DNA from: Enterobacter sp. Ag1
Lineage (GTDB): Bacteria > Pseudomonadota > Gammaproteobacteria > Enterobacterales > Enterobacteriaceae
NCBI GenBank assembly: GCA_000277545.1
Contig: AKXM01000055.1
Coordinates: 124,001-188,000 of the forward strand
DNA length: 64,000 nucleotides
Reading direction: 5' to 3'
Positions within the stretch are counted from its first letter, which is position 1; each line of letters opens with the position of its first letter. Positions 51,874 to 60,852 of the stretch are shown here, piece by piece. The translations under genes and the position numbers were made by a program. Under the pieces are notes generated by a model. It did not search any database. It was given only the letters and a program-made list of their open reading frames with translations, and was not told where the DNA came from.

Positions 51874-52383
51874 ATGAAAAAAATTGCATGTCTTTCAGCT
51901 CTGGCCTGTGTTCTGGCCGTCTCCGTAGGTACCGCATCTGCAGCAACCAGCACCGTAACCGGTGGCTATGCTCAGAGCGATATGCAGGGCGTTGCTAACA
52001 AAGCTGGCGGTTTCAACCTGAAATACCGTTACGAAAATGATACCCCGCTGGGCTACATCGGCTCCTTCACCTACACCCAGAAAAGTGACACTTCTAACGA
52101 CGTGTACACCAAAGGCCAGTACTACGGCATCACCGCTGGTCCTGCTTACCGCATCAACGACTGGGCAAGCATTTACGGTGTAGTCGGTGTTGGCTACGGT
52201 AAATTCCAGGCGACTCAATTCCCAGGCGCTCACGATTCCGTTAGCGACTACGGCTTCTCCTACGGTGCTGGCCTGCAGTTCAACCCAATCGAAAACGTTG
52301 CTCTGGACTTCTCCTACGAGCAGAGCCGTATTCGTAGCGTTGACGTTGGCACCTGGATCGCTGGCGTAGGCTACCGCTTCTAA
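51874..52383 (+). CDS. ompX: Outer membrane protein OmpX
   Basis: 169 aa. Signal peptide CLSALACVLAVSVGTASA, then an eight-stranded barrel ending with the aromatic WIAGVGYRF. Start MKKIACL at 51874 with GAGGTGG upstream; the ATG three codons earlier is less likely. Followed by a strong terminator. Confidence 0.97.
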   Translation: MKKIACLSALACVLAVSVGTASAATSTVTGGYAQSDMQGVANKAGGFNLKYRYENDTPLGYIGSFTYTQKSDTSNDVYTKGQYYGITAGPAYRINDWASIYGVVGVGYGKFQATQFPGAHDSVSDYGFSYGAGLQFNPIENVALDFSYEQSRIRSVDVGTWIAGVGYRF

Positions 52384-52404
52384 TATCCCTTTCGGGATAG
52401 AAAT

Positions 52405-52435
52405 AAAAAATCCGCCCAAGTGGCGGATTTTTTTT
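52405..52435. terminator. Bidirectional terminator between ompX and opgE
   Basis: ATCCGCC/GGCGGAT (52410-52428) with T8 on the right and an A-run on the left. Confidence 0.92.
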
Positions 52436-52454
52436 ATCGGTTAACCGGCAAAAG

Positions 52455-54038
52455 TTAACGTGTCCTGGTCTCAAACATATCCGTCTGCAGATGAGTATAG
52501 TCCACTTTCTTCAGGTTGAAGTTGGTTATCCAGACGGGCCCGGCCTTTTGCTCGGAAATAAATTTGTACTTCGGCGTAAGCTCTTTCGCCTTAATCCCCG
52601 TCCACGCAGAGAAGAAGTTGAGGAAATCATTGGCGCTGCGGCGTGCTTTGATTAGCCGGTGCGCGGTGTCATCGCTCGACAACACCATAAATGGCACCTG
52701 GAAATTTTGCTGGAACTTATCGTCGTGCGCCAGATATTGCACGTCGGTGCCGCGCTCTTTGAACGCCAGGCCGTGGTCGGAGAAATAGACCATTGAGAAG
52801 CTGTTCCCGGTGTTTTGTAACTGCAGATAAAGCTGTTTTAGCAAGTCGTCGGTTTGCGTCATGCTGTAGAGATAGCAGGATGTCTCTTTAGACTGCACAA
52901 AATCTTTGTATTTCCCCTGAGTGCGATCGCAGGCCTGCGGGTGCGAACCCATCAAATGCAGCACAATCAGCTGCGGCGTGTTGCGCTGAGTAGCAAACAC
53001 CTGGGCCGTCATTTTTAACAGGGCTTCATCGCGAGTGTTTTTATCCGCCTCAAAATCCCCATTTTTCAAAAACTGCACTTCGTCAGCGCGTTTGGCGATG
53101 CTGGCGATGGCGGTATCGTATTCGCCGATTTGGCCCTGGTTTGAGAACCACCAGGTCTGGAAGCCCGCGCGGTTTGCCAGGGTAACAAAATTGTCCTGAT
53201 ACTGGGGTTTGCCGTCCACGACCCGGTTCAGCGTCAGCCCCAGCGATTTTTGCGTTGAGCCGCTGGCGGAGACGTAGTCCATAAACAGATTGCCTTTGAC
53301 CTGGCTTGCAAAGGGCGTGTTGTCCCAGTGGCCGCCAAAGGCTCCCAGCGCATCGCGGCGGGCGCTCTCGCCAATCACTACGACGTAGGTATGGTATTTA
53401 GGCTGCACCGACACTACGTTCCAGGAATCTTTTTGCTGCGACAGTTCTTTCATGCGCGCCTGCTCCTCGATAACTTCGTGGTTGTTGACCACGACATCTT
53501 TCACGAAGCGCACCACCGGGTAGCCAGTATCTTTAAATTTAAACACGCCGCCGTAGGCAAGGTTGGTTACCGGTGTGACAAAAAAACAGACCACGCTGAC
53601 GGCGAGAGATAAGCTATCGAAATGACCCCAGGCGCGTTTTTCTTCACGTTTGCGGCGCAGCGCCATCACGCCAAGGGCGAGAATAAAGAGAGAAACCACG
53701 TAGCTGTACCACGGGAAGATGGTCATGATTTCCGTGGATTCTTCAAAGTTGGTTGAATGCAGCGCCAGCAGAGTATTGAAGTTGGGCGAGCCGTAGGCCT
53801 GGCCGAACGGGAAGTACATGGCTGCCACGAGGCTGCAAAGCCCAAGCAAGATTTTCTGGACGCTGGGAGCGGTGCGCCACAGCAGCATAAGGACGCAGCT
53901 AAAGGCAATGGCGTAAAGCAGGCTGAAGGCATAGCCCAGCGCGAAGTTTATCAGCAGAGACTGCAGAAAATAGAAACCAGCCCACGGATTCAGCGCGATT
54001 CCGCGCGCAGTCAGGGTATCTTTAACCGTTACATTCAT
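52455..54038 (-). CDS. opgE: OpgE, phosphoethanolamine transferase for periplasmic glucans
   Basis: 527 aa, the E. coli length from ATG 54038 (MNVTVKDTLTARG). N-terminal transmembrane helices, then a sulfatase-type domain with VVVIGESARRDALGAFGGHWDNTPF and nucleophile Thr in SGSTQKS, plus metal-site DHGLAFKE. It adds phosphoethanolamine to osmoregulated glucans. Upstream codons of the open frame lack similarity. Confidence 0.96.
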   Translation of the reverse strand: MNVTVKDTLTARGIALNPWAGFYFLQSLLINFALGYAFSLLYAIAFSCVLMLLWRTAPSVQKILLGLCSLVAAMYFPFGQAYGSPNFNTLLALHSTNFEESTEIMTIFPWYSYVVSLFILALGVMALRRKREEKRAWGHFDSLSLAVSVVCFFVTPVTNLAYGGVFKFKDTGYPVVRFVKDVVVNNHEVIEEQARMKELSQQKDSWNVVSVQPKYHTYVVVIGESARRDALGAFGGHWDNTPFASQVKGNLFMDYVSASGSTQKSLGLTLNRVVDGKPQYQDNFVTLANRAGFQTWWFSNQGQIGEYDTAIASIAKRADEVQFLKNGDFEADKNTRDEALLKMTAQVFATQRNTPQLIVLHLMGSHPQACDRTQGKYKDFVQSKETSCYLYSMTQTDDLLKQLYLQLQNTGNSFSMVYFSDHGLAFKERGTDVQYLAHDDKFQQNFQVPFMVLSSDDTAHRLIKARRSANDFLNFFSAWTGIKAKELTPKYKFISEQKAGPVWITNFNLKKVDYTHLQTDMFETRTR

Positions 54039-54337
54039 CTTTATTATGGTCTTGCAAAACGCCATGCGGTGACCCTGGCGATAAGGGCAGAGCCTGCCTG
54101 ACAGACGGAAACGAAGGGGAATTGCACCGCATCTGCGAGCCGCTTCATGTGCAGGGCTGCAAGAAGATAGAGCCGTAAGATAAGAATATCAACTGATAAC
54201 AGAGCGAGGTTTTGCGAAGCTGATTGCAAATCCGACAAATGATGGGGTTAAAGCTCGGCCAGAGTAGCCATTAACGGGGATTTTGCAGGGGAATTGTGAC
54301 AAAAGGATGATCGTTCGCGCGGAACGCTGAACAAAGT

Positions 54338-54359
54338 CGCCAGGCGGCGTGGCCTGGCG
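54338..54359 (-). terminator. Stem-loop at the mntS 3' end
   Basis: Perfect 8-bp stem CGCCAGGC/GCCTGGCG with a 6-nt loop directly next to the mntS stop, followed by ACTTTGTT on the minus strand. Confidence 0.65.
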
Positions 54360-54488
54360 TTATTGTTGTTTTTCTTCTTTCTGCTGGGGTTTACCGGCAA
54401 CCCAATCACAAATCATGTTCAGCAGCATTAAGCGTACCTGGAAGGGAGATTGTGTAAACACGTTGATGCACCTCTTAAATTCGTTCAT
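54360..54488 (-). CDS. mntS: MntS, small manganese-regulated protein
   Basis: 42-codon gene (E. coli MntS is also 42 aa). It reads MNEFKRCINVF...VRLMLLNMICD...KPQQKEEKQQ and matches E. coli MntS in both halves, with a perfect AGGAGG 5 bp before the ATG. In E. coli MntS raises free intracellular manganese by inhibiting the exporter MntP and is repressed by MntR when manganese is ample. It is divergent from mntR, as in E. coli (rybA/mntS). Confidence 0.95.
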   Translation of the reverse strand: MNEFKRCINVFTQSPFQVRLMLLNMICDWVAGKPQQKEEKQQ

Positions 54489-54553
54489 AGCGTCCTCCTG
54501 TTAGCCGTGCGACCGTTTTTCCGTAAACAAGCCTGACTGCATTACATACAGGT

Positions 54554-54586
54554 ATAGCACAGGCTATATTTTATAGCCATGGCTAT
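54554..54586. promoter_or_regulatory. Two MntR-type boxes between mntS and mntR
   Basis: ATAGC-N4-GCTAT occurs twice, at 54554-54567 and 54573-54586, matching the core of known MntR boxes of mntH/mntS. Centres are 19 bp apart, almost two helical turns. Confidence 0.85.
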
Positions 54587-54678
54587 TTCGTTAATTTTTT
54601 GTGGATGAGCAATGCTGGTTTACAATAAAGCCTTCCGTCGTCAGATGACGACGCCGCGCCACTGGAAGAGGAAGCACT

Positions 54679-55146
54679 ATGAGCCGTCGGGCAGGGCAAA
54701 AGAACAGCGAAAAAGTGACGCCATTACCGAATATTGAAGAGCATGTTGAGGGCTTCAGGCAGGTACGCGAGGCGCACCGCCGCGAGTTAATTGATGATTA
54801 TGTTGAGCTGATTTCGGATTTGATTCATGAAGTGGGTGAGGTTCGCCAGGTAGATATGGCGGCCCGGCTCGGCGTTTCCCAGCCGACGGTTGCCAAGATG
54901 CTAAAACGCCTGGCGTCCGTCGGGCTGATTGAGCAGATCCCATGGCGCGGCGTCTTTTTAACGCCGGAAGGTGAAAAACTGGCGCAGCAGAGCCGGGAAC
55001 GGCACCAGATTGTTGAAAACTTCTTCCTCGCGCTGGGCATCAGCCCGGAGACCGCGCGTATTGATGCCGAAGGTGTGGAACACCACGTCAGCGAAGAGAC
55101 GCTGGAGGCTTTCCGCAAATTCAGCGCAGAGCGAGGCATCGGTTAA
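54679..55146 (+). CDS. mntR: Manganese-responsive repressor MntR
   Basis: 155 aa, DtxR/MntR family: N-terminal winged helix ([36 protein letters not shown]), metal-binding and dimerisation helices with [41 protein letters not shown] precedes the ATG. ybiR follows 2 bp after the stop. Confidence 0.96.
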   Translation: MSRRAGQKNSEKVTPLPNIEEHVEGFRQVREAHRRELIDDYVELISDLIHEVGEVRQVDMAARLGVSQPTVAKMLKRLASVGLIEQIPWRGVFLTPEGEKLAQQSRERHQIVENFFLALGISPETARIDAEGVEHHVSEETLEAFRKFSAERGIG

Positions 55147-55148
55147 AC

Positions 55149-56261
55149 ATGCTGCTGCGTCTTGCGCAGCCGTTCCTGCGCGATCGATTCCTGCATTTAT
55201 TGTTGTTAATCGGCGTCGCCCTGAGCCTGGCGGTGCCGTTCCGCCCGGCTTTATGGCCCGCCGCCATAGACTGGCACACCATTATTACCCTGGCCGGGCT
55301 GATGATGTTGACCAAGGGCGTCGAGCTGAGCGGTTATTTCGAGGTGCTGGGCCGCAAGATGGTGGCGCGGTTTGCCAACGAGCGGCAGCTGGCGCTGTTT
55401 ATGGTTACGGCAGCGGCGGCCCTGTCGACCTTCCTGACTAACGATGTCGCGCTGTTCATCATTGTGCCTCTCACCATCACGCTGAAAAAACTCTGCTCGG
55501 TGCCGGCCAGTAAGCTGATTATTTTTGAGGCGCTGGCGGTCAACGCCGGCTCTTTGCTCACGCCTATCGGTAACCCGCAGAACATCTTACTGTGGGGGCA
55601 TTCCGGGCTCTCTTTCGGCGCCTTTACCTGGCAGATGATGCCGCTGGCGCTGGCCATGACCGCCAGCTTGCTGGTGTTGGCGTGGCTTTGTTTCAAGCCA
55701 AAACCGCTGCGTTACCACGGTGAAGTGAATGACAGCCGCTGGCAGCCTAAGCTGGTCTGGTGCTGCCTGGCGTTTTACATCGTCTTTATTCTGGCCCTGG
55801 AGCTTAAGCTTGAGCTTTGGGGGCTGGGGCTGATTGCGCTTGGGTTCCTGGGGCTGGCGCGCAAAGTGCTGCTCAGTATCGACTGGAGCCTGCTGGTGGT
55901 ATTTATGGTGATGTTTATTGATGTTCACCTCATCACCCAACTTTCGGTGCTGCAGCACTCGCTTCAGGGCGTGGCGCAACTCTCTCCTGGCGGGGTGTTT
56001 GGCCTGGGTATTTTGCTGTCACAATTCATCAGCAATGTGCCTGCCACCATTTTACTGCTGAACTATGTGCCTTCTTCGCTGCTGTTGGCCTTCGCGGTCA
56101 ATATCGGCGGTTTTGGCCTGTTGCCGGGTTCGCTGGCGAACTTGATTGCCCTTCGTATGGCCAACGACCGTCGGATCTGGTGGCGGTTCCATCTCTATTC
56201 TCTCCCTATGTTGCTTTGGGCCGCGCTGGTCGGCTACGGCTTATTATTGCTTTTACGCTAG
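55149..56261 (+). CDS. ybiR: YbiR, ArsB/NhaD-type (CitMHS/DASS superfamily) transporter
   Basis: 370 aa (E. coli 372), about ten transmembrane helices with the signature LTNDVALFIIVPLT and a second QFISNVPATILLLNYVP. Predicted ion or anion transporter of unknown substrate; its translation is coupled to mntR, which hints at a metal-related role (inference). Confidence 0.92.
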   Translation: MLLRLAQPFLRDRFLHLLLLIGVALSLAVPFRPALWPAAIDWHTIITLAGLMMLTKGVELSGYFEVLGRKMVARFANERQLALFMVTAAAALSTFLTNDVALFIIVPLTITLKKLCSVPASKLIIFEALAVNAGSLLTPIGNPQNILLWGHSGLSFGAFTWQMMPLALAMTASLLVLAWLCFKPKPLRYHGEVNDSRWQPKLVWCCLAFYIVFILALELKLELWGLGLIALGFLGLARKVLLSIDWSLLVVFMVMFIDVHLITQLSVLQHSLQGVAQLSPGGVFGLGILLSQFISNVPATILLLNYVPSSLLLAFAVNIGGFGLLPGSLANLIALRMANDRRIWWRFHLYSLPMLLWAALVGYGLLLLLR

Positions 56262-56384
56262 CGCCCACTCAGGCAGAAACAGGCAAGGAATGAGCAGAAA
56301 TCCCCCATTCCAGAATCGCGGGCGACGCGTATAACTGGCAGTCCGCACTTTTCCTTCCTGAAATCCTGAACATGAGGTACCGCT

Positions 56385-57428
56385 ATGCGTTATAAAAAAT
56401 TAGGAAATACCGGCCTGTTTGTTTCAGAGCTTTGCCTGGGCACCATGACTTTTGGTGGTGAAGACGGTATATGGGGAAAAATAGGCCAGCTTGCGCAAAA
56501 TGATGCCGACAAGCTGGTTGGACGCGCGCTGGAGGCCGGGATTAACTTTATTGATACCGCCAATGTTTACTCCGGTGGGCGTTCGGAAATCATCACCGGC
56601 CAGGCGCTGAAAAACCTTAATGTGCCGCGTGAGAATGTGGTGGTGGCCACCAAAGCATTCGGCGAAACAGGCACCGCCGGGCCGAACTCTCGAGGTTCAT
56701 CGCGTTTTCATCTGCTAAATAGCGTCAAAGAGAGCCTGCAGCGGCTACAGCTCGACTATATCGACCTGTACCAACTGCACGGTTTTGACCCAGCGACGCC
56801 GATAGAGGAAACGCTGCGGGCGCTGGATTCGCTGGTACAGCAGGGGCTGGTTCGCTACATAGGCGTTTCCAACTGGGCGGCCTGGCAAATCATGAAGGCA
56901 CTCGGGATTTCCGAACGCCTGGGACTGACACGTTTTGCCTCTCTGCAGGCTTATTACACCCTTGCCGGGCGCGATCTGGAGCGAGAGCTGGTGCCGATGA
57001 TGCAAAGTGAAGGCGTCGGCCTGATGGTGTGGAGTCCGCTCGCGGGCGGGCTGCTCAGCGGCAAGTACGACCGCGACGGGAAAGCCGAAACCGGCAGCCG
57101 CCGCCTGGAGTTTGATTTTCCACCGGTAAACAGGGATCGCGCGTTTGATTGCGTGGATGTGATGCGTGACATAGCCGATGCCAAAGGCGTTTCTGTGGCG
57201 CAGATTGCGCTGGCCTGGCTGCTGCATCAGCAGGCAGTGACGACGGTCATCGTGGGCGCGAAGCGCATTGAGCAGCTTGAGGATAATATCGCTGCGACGG
57301 GGGTTCAGCTTAGCGCGGACGAGCTTGACAGGCTGAATGCGGTAAGTGAGCTGCCGCGCGAATATCCGGGCTGGATGCTTGAGCGGCAGGGTGAGTATCG
57401 CCGGGAACAGCTGAAGAATCAGTCATAA
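56385..57428 (+). CDS. Aldo-keto reductase
   Basis: 347 aa, (beta/alpha)8 NADPH oxidoreductase. Catalytic tetrad visible: Asp 57 and Tyr 62 (DTANVYSGG), Lys 90 (VVVATK), His 132 (LYQLHGFD). NADPH-binding region VIVGAKRIEQLEDNIAAT near the C-terminus. Similar to YeaE/YajO/Gpr-like general stress reductases; substrate unknown. Not at this place in E. coli K-12. GAGG precedes the ATG. Confidence 0.88.
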   Translation: MRYKKLGNTGLFVSELCLGTMTFGGEDGIWGKIGQLAQNDADKLVGRALEAGINFIDTANVYSGGRSEIITGQALKNLNVPRENVVVATKAFGETGTAGPNSRGSSRFHLLNSVKESLQRLQLDYIDLYQLHGFDPATPIEETLRALDSLVQQGLVRYIGVSNWAAWQIMKALGISERLGLTRFASLQAYYTLAGRDLERELVPMMQSEGVGLMVWSPLAGGLLSGKYDRDGKAETGSRRLEFDFPPVNRDRAFDCVDVMRDIADAKGVSVAQIALAWLLHQQAVTTVIVGAKRIEQLEDNIAATGVQLSADELDRLNAVSELPREYPGWMLERQGEYRREQLKNQS

Positions 57429-57444
57429 ATCGGGAATAATTTAG

Positions 57445-57465
57445 CCCTCTCCCGGAGGGAGAGGG
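57445..57465. repeat. Short CCCTCTCCC palindrome
   Basis: 9-bp stem CCCTCTCCC/GGGAGAGGG with a GGA loop between convergent genes, related in style to the hairpins at 16.7-16.8 kb. It may serve as a terminator. Confidence 0.6.
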
Positions 57466-57488
57466 GGAAAACAAGCGATGCGATAAAA

Positions 57489-57929
57489 CTATCGTTTCAG
57501 CTTCAAATGCAGCAAAGGGAAAGGATTCCCTTCACCGTCGAGTTCAGACCGCCCGGTTTGTGCGAACCCCATATGAAGATAAAAGCCCACGCCCTGCGGA
57601 TTCTGCTCATTCACATCCACCTCATCGACCTGCAAATGTTCAATGGCATACTGCAGAAGCTGCTTGCCCACACCCGTGCCACGGCTTTCAGGCGAAACAA
57701 ACAGCATTTCAATCCGATTTTCGTGGCAGCCGATAAAGCCCAGAGGCTCACCGGTTTTGCCAGCTGCCAGCAGCATCGGGATCTGTGGCATGTAGAGTTC
57801 GCGCACCTGGGGCTTTAACGCCCTGATATTTTCTTCAGGTAAAAAGTCATGCGTGGCGCGAACGGATGCTTCCCAGATTTCCGCCAGCGCATCAAAATCC
57901 GCCGGGTTTGCTTGTCTTATCGTTAACAT
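57489..57929 (-). CDS. GNAT acetyltransferase, YjaB-like
   Basis: 146 aa. Acetyl-CoA site MLFVSPESRGTGVGKQLLQYA and VNEQNPQGVGFYLHMGFAQTGRSELDGEG, which closely follows E. coli YjaB in pattern. Acetyl-CoA-dependent N-acetyltransferase, substrate unknown. 17 bp downstream of ybjI and possibly co-transcribed with it. Confidence 0.88.
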   Translation of the reverse strand: MLTIRQANPADFDALAEIWEASVRATHDFLPEENIRALKPQVRELYMPQIPMLLAAGKTGEPLGFIGCHENRIEMLFVSPESRGTGVGKQLLQYAIEHLQVDEVDVNEQNPQGVGFYLHMGFAQTGRSELDGEGNPFPLLHLKLKR

Positions 57930-57946
57930 TCTTGTTCCAGAGGTCG

Positions 57947-58759
57947 TTAGTTAAACGGCGCTTCTTTCTTCAGGATCTTGTCGATCACATCCAGCACGCC
58001 TTGTTGATTGCAGTGCCCTGCCTGGTAGCTGGCAATGCGTTTGATTTTGTCCGGGGCGTTGGCCATCGCAAACCCGTATTGCGCCTGAGTCAGCATCTCG
58101 ATGTCGTTGCCGCCGTCGCCAAAGGTCACCACTTCGCTGTCCTGGATGCCCCATTTTTCCTGCAGGATCCGCAGGCCGTTAGCCTTATGAATCCCCGGAA
58201 TAATCAGGTCGATAGAGCCGTGCCCGCTGGTGACAGGCACCATAATGCCTACCAGCGCTGCGCCCAGGGCGTCCATAGTTTCATCGAGCTGGCTGTCCGG
58301 CAGGTTCAGGGCAAACTTGAAGAACACGTCGTCGAGGCCGGAGAAGTTTTCCACGTGCTCAAGGCGGTGATAGTACTTCGCCGCCAGCGCTTTAAAATCA
58401 TCACTATAGCCGTTGAGGGTATAACCGTTATGCTTGCCGCAGGCGATGATCTCCACGTGCGGCAGGGTCAGCAGGTGATCGACCACCGTGTTGAACTCTT
58501 GTCTGGTCAGCTCGCCGTTGAACAGATCTTCGCCTTCGCTGACCACCCAGCCGCCGTTATCGGCGACAAAAGAGATCTCGTGGGCAATCTCCGGGAAGAA
58601 GGAGATAAGCTGGAAATACTGGTTCCCGCTGGCCACCACAAAGCGGATGCCTTGCTCTTTCATCTGCTGATATTGCGCGGCAAAGCGTTCGCGGTTGTAG
58701 CTTTTTTCGTCATTAAGAAAAGTGCCGTCCATGTCTACTGCAATCAGTTTGATGCTCAT
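57947..58759 (-). CDS. ybjI: HAD-family sugar/FMN phosphatase YbjI
   Basis: 270 aa, Cof-type HAD. Nucleophile Asp 9 and Asp 11 (VDMDGTF), motif IV FGDGGNDIEML. High similarity to E. coli YbjI, which dephosphorylates FMN and a riboflavin precursor. ATG 58759 has GGAGAG 6 bp upstream; the earlier in-frame ATG contains the ybjJ stop region. Overlapping arrangement with ybjJ suggests one transcript. Confidence 0.94.
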   Translation of the reverse strand: MSIKLIAVDMDGTFLNDEKSYNRERFAAQYQQMKEQGIRFVVASGNQYFQLISFFPEIAHEISFVADNGGWVVSEGEDLFNGELTRQEFNTVVDHLLTLPHVEIIACGKHNGYTLNGYSDDFKALAAKYYHRLEHVENFSGLDDVFFKFALNLPDSQLDETMDALGAALVGIMVPVTSGHGSIDLIIPGIHKANGLRILQEKWGIQDSEVVTFGDGGNDIEMLTQAQYGFAMANAPDKIKRIASYQAGHCNQQGVLDVIDKILKKEAPFN

Positions 58760-58770
58760 TGAACTCTCCA

Positions 58771-59976
58771 TTATTCAGTTTCTAAAGTCTGGCCGGAAGA
58801 TTGCCCCGGTTTGGCCACGGCGCGGGCGACCAGCGCCGCAATCACCATTAGCGTCAGCACAACTAGCATGGCCTGGCGCAGCCCGTAATGCTCGCCGAGG
58901 AAGCCCAGCAGCGGCGGCCCGACTAAAAAGGCGACATAGCCCGAAGCGGCAACGACGCTGACGCGGCTGGCCGGATCGGGGCCGGTATCACCCGCCGCTG
59001 AAATGGTCAGCGGGAAGCCTAAAGAGGTGCCCAACCCCCACAGAATCACCGACACGCCGGCAAGGAAGGCGTTGTCGACAAACACAATGGTGCCGATGCC
59101 AATAATGCCCATGATCGCACAGGCGCGGACCACAATAACGCGGCTGTAGCGGTCAATAAACCAGCCGCCGGTGAAGCGCCCGACCGTCATGCCGAGGGTA
59201 AAGCCTACGTAGATAAGCGACCCGGAAGTTGGGCTAAAGCCGTGCCCGTCCACCATCAGCAGCGGCAGCCAGTCGTTGGCCGAGCCTTCGGCAAAGGCCA
59301 TCGCCAGCACGACAAAACCAATCAGCAATAGCTGAATATCTTTGTAAAACGGTCGGTGCGGCTCGTGGGCTTCGGTGTTCTCCGGGTTATCTTTGCCCAC
59401 GCCGTGCGGCACGGCGATAAGCGCGATGGCAATCGGCGCAATGGTCAACAGACCAATCAGCAGCAGGTGCCCCCAGGACACGACGTTCCACGCGGTTAAC
59501 GTCAGGCCAATCCCGGCGCCAACGAGCGTGCCGAGGCTAAAGAAGCCGTGCATCATCGGCAGCACAGTTTTCTTCATCAGGCTCTCGATAATGGCCCCTT
59601 CGACGTTCATAGCCACTTCTGATGACCCCATCCCGCTGCCGAGCAGCGCCAGGCCGAAGGCAAACAGCACCGGGGAGGCGAGGTACAGCGCGAAGCTCAT
59701 CATTAACATTCCGGCGACCATCAGCGTCATGCCGCTGCGAATAATGGTACGGGTGCCAAAGCGTTTCACCAGCCAGCCGGAACAGAGAATACCGCCCATC
59801 GATCCTATCGACAGGCCAAATAATACGATGCCCATTCCGGCCGTCGAGACGCTGAGCGTATCGCGGATGGCGGGCGTGCGTGTGGCCCAGGATGCCATCA
59901 CCAGGCCCGGAAGGAAGAAGAAGGTGAATAACGCCCAGGTACGGAGCTGCAGGGCTTTTCTCTGTGAAACAGACAT
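58771..59976 (-). CDS. ybjJ: MFS transporter YbjJ
   Basis: 401 aa, twelve transmembrane helices, with [12 protein letters not shown] near the N-terminus and [45 protein letters not shown] as in E. coli YbjJ (segments given in part). Start at 59976 (MSVSQRKAL). Substrate unknown. Divergent from its probable regulator ybjK across an 18-bp operator-like palindrome. Confidence 0.94.
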   Translation of the reverse strand: MSVSQRKALQLRTWALFTFFFLPGLVMASWATRTPAIRDTLSVSTAGMGIVLFGLSIGSMGGILCSGWLVKRFGTRTIIRSGMTLMVAGMLMMSFALYLASPVLFAFGLALLGSGMGSSEVAMNVEGAIIESLMKKTVLPMMHGFFSLGTLVGAGIGLTLTAWNVVSWGHLLLIGLLTIAPIAIALIAVPHGVGKDNPENTEAHEPHRPFYKDIQLLLIGFVVLAMAFAEGSANDWLPLLMVDGHGFSPTSGSLIYVGFTLGMTVGRFTGGWFIDRYSRVIVVRACAIMGIIGIGTIVFVDNAFLAGVSVILWGLGTSLGFPLTISAAGDTGPDPASRVSVVAASGYVAFLVGPPLLGFLGEHYGLRQAMLVVLTLMVIAALVARAVAKPGQSSGQTLETE

Positions 59977-60022
59977 GAACAACAACCAGTGAAAGAGAAA
60001 CAGGGGAGCAGACTAGCAAGCT

Positions 60023-60040
60023 TGTGTACATTTGTACACA
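60023..60040. promoter_or_regulatory. Operator-like palindrome between ybjJ and ybjK
   Basis: TGTGTACA-TT-TGTACACA, perfect 8-bp arms, 44 bp from ybjK and 47 bp from ybjJ. Likely binding site of the TetR-type YbjK. Confidence 0.8.
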
Positions 60041-60083
60041 TCCCGGTATAGACTCTTTGTCATACTCTAAATTCAGGTAGGTA

Positions 60084-60647
60084 ATGATGAGCAAAGCCCC
60101 GCGCCGGAATGACCCCGAACGTCGATCGCGTATTTTGCAGGCGACGCTGGATATGGTGGTAAAGCACGGCATCAGCGATATCACGCACCGCAAAATTGCC
60201 GCTGAGGCTGGCGTTTCGCTGGGGTCAATGACCTACTATTTTGCCGGGATTGAATCGCTGCTTTGCGAAGCGTTTACCCTGTTTGCCCACCAGATGTCGG
60301 ACAGCTACCGGGAGCGCATGCAGCAGGCCACCAATCGCGATGAGGCCTGCGAAGCGATTGTCGATATGATTTGCGGCGGCTGCGTGGCCACGCCGTATAA
60401 CATGCAGGTGATGTACCAGCTTTATGCTTATGCCAGCTGTAATCCGCAGCTAAAAGACATCATGCAGGAGTGGATGATTCGCAGCCAGCAGGCGCTGGAG
60501 CCGTTTTTCGATCCGCTAACCGCCCGGGCGCTGGATGCTTTCCTGGAAGGCATGACGCTGCACTACGTCACCGATCGCGAACCGATGGGGCGCGATGATA
60601 TGCGGGTGATGGTGCGTAGGATTGTGGGGACAGGGGATGCAAAATAA
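60084..60647 (+). CDS. ybjK: TetR-family regulator YbjK (RcdA)
   Basis: 187 aa. N-terminal HTH (RRSRILQATLDMVVKHGISDITHRKIAAEAGVSLGSMTYYF) typical of TetR, then a helical ligand domain. E. coli RcdA regulates csgD and stress genes and its own divergent neighbour. The start may be ATG 60084 or the adjacent ATG 60087; AGGTAGG lies just upstream. Confidence 0.92.
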   Translation: MMSKAPRRNDPERRSRILQATLDMVVKHGISDITHRKIAAEAGVSLGSMTYYFAGIESLLCEAFTLFAHQMSDSYRERMQQATNRDEACEAIVDMICGGCVATPYNMQVMYQLYAYASCNPQLKDIMQEWMIRSQQALEPFFDPLTARALDAFLEGMTLHYVTDREPMGRDDMRVMVRRIVGTGDAK

Positions 60648-60694
60648 AGCGAGTGGAGGGGCTAGTAAGCGTTTGTTATTGAAGCCCTAAAAAA

Positions 60695-60774
60695 TAAAAA
60701 CCCATCAACCTTGAACCGAAAGCGGCGGGGTTGATGGGCTCCACAAATTGGGGACATCAAAGAAAAGCAGTGGC
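60695..60774 (-). ncRNA. rybB: RybB small RNA
   Basis: About 80 nt on the minus strand starting GCCACTGCTTTTC, nearly identical to E. coli RybB including the seed and the 3' hairpin CCCATCAACC/GGTTGATGGG followed by a T-rich end. It lies between ybjK and ybjL as in E. coli. RybB is a sigma-E-induced, Hfq-dependent repressor of outer-membrane protein messages (ompC, ompW and others). Confidence 0.96.
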
Positions 60775-60780
60775 ACTAAT

Positions 60781-60807
60781 TCAGACTGACGCCCCGAAAG
60801 AAAGTTC
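60781..60807 (-). promoter_or_regulatory. Sigma-E promoter of rybB
   Basis: Minus strand GAACTT (60807-60802) and TCTGA (60785-60781), 16-bp spacer, 6 bp before the RNA start, fitting sigma-E consensus. Confidence 0.88.
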
Positions 60808-60852
60808 GCTCAGGCATAAAAAAAAAGTATTTTTCTTTGTCTGTGGTTGCGA

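Noticed and set aside
54066-54337. Possible further small gene between opgE and mntS
   Set aside because: The 64-codon minus-strand frame there lacks a ribosome site and resembles the opgE leader only; nothing else to support it.
57866-58762. Long open frame antisense to ybjI
   Set aside because: Complement of a clearly recognised HAD phosphatase; no supporting signals.
60701-60738. Hairpin first read as a ybjL terminator
   Set aside because: It is the intrinsic terminator of RybB, as shown by the matching 5' part of the RNA and its sigma-E promoter.
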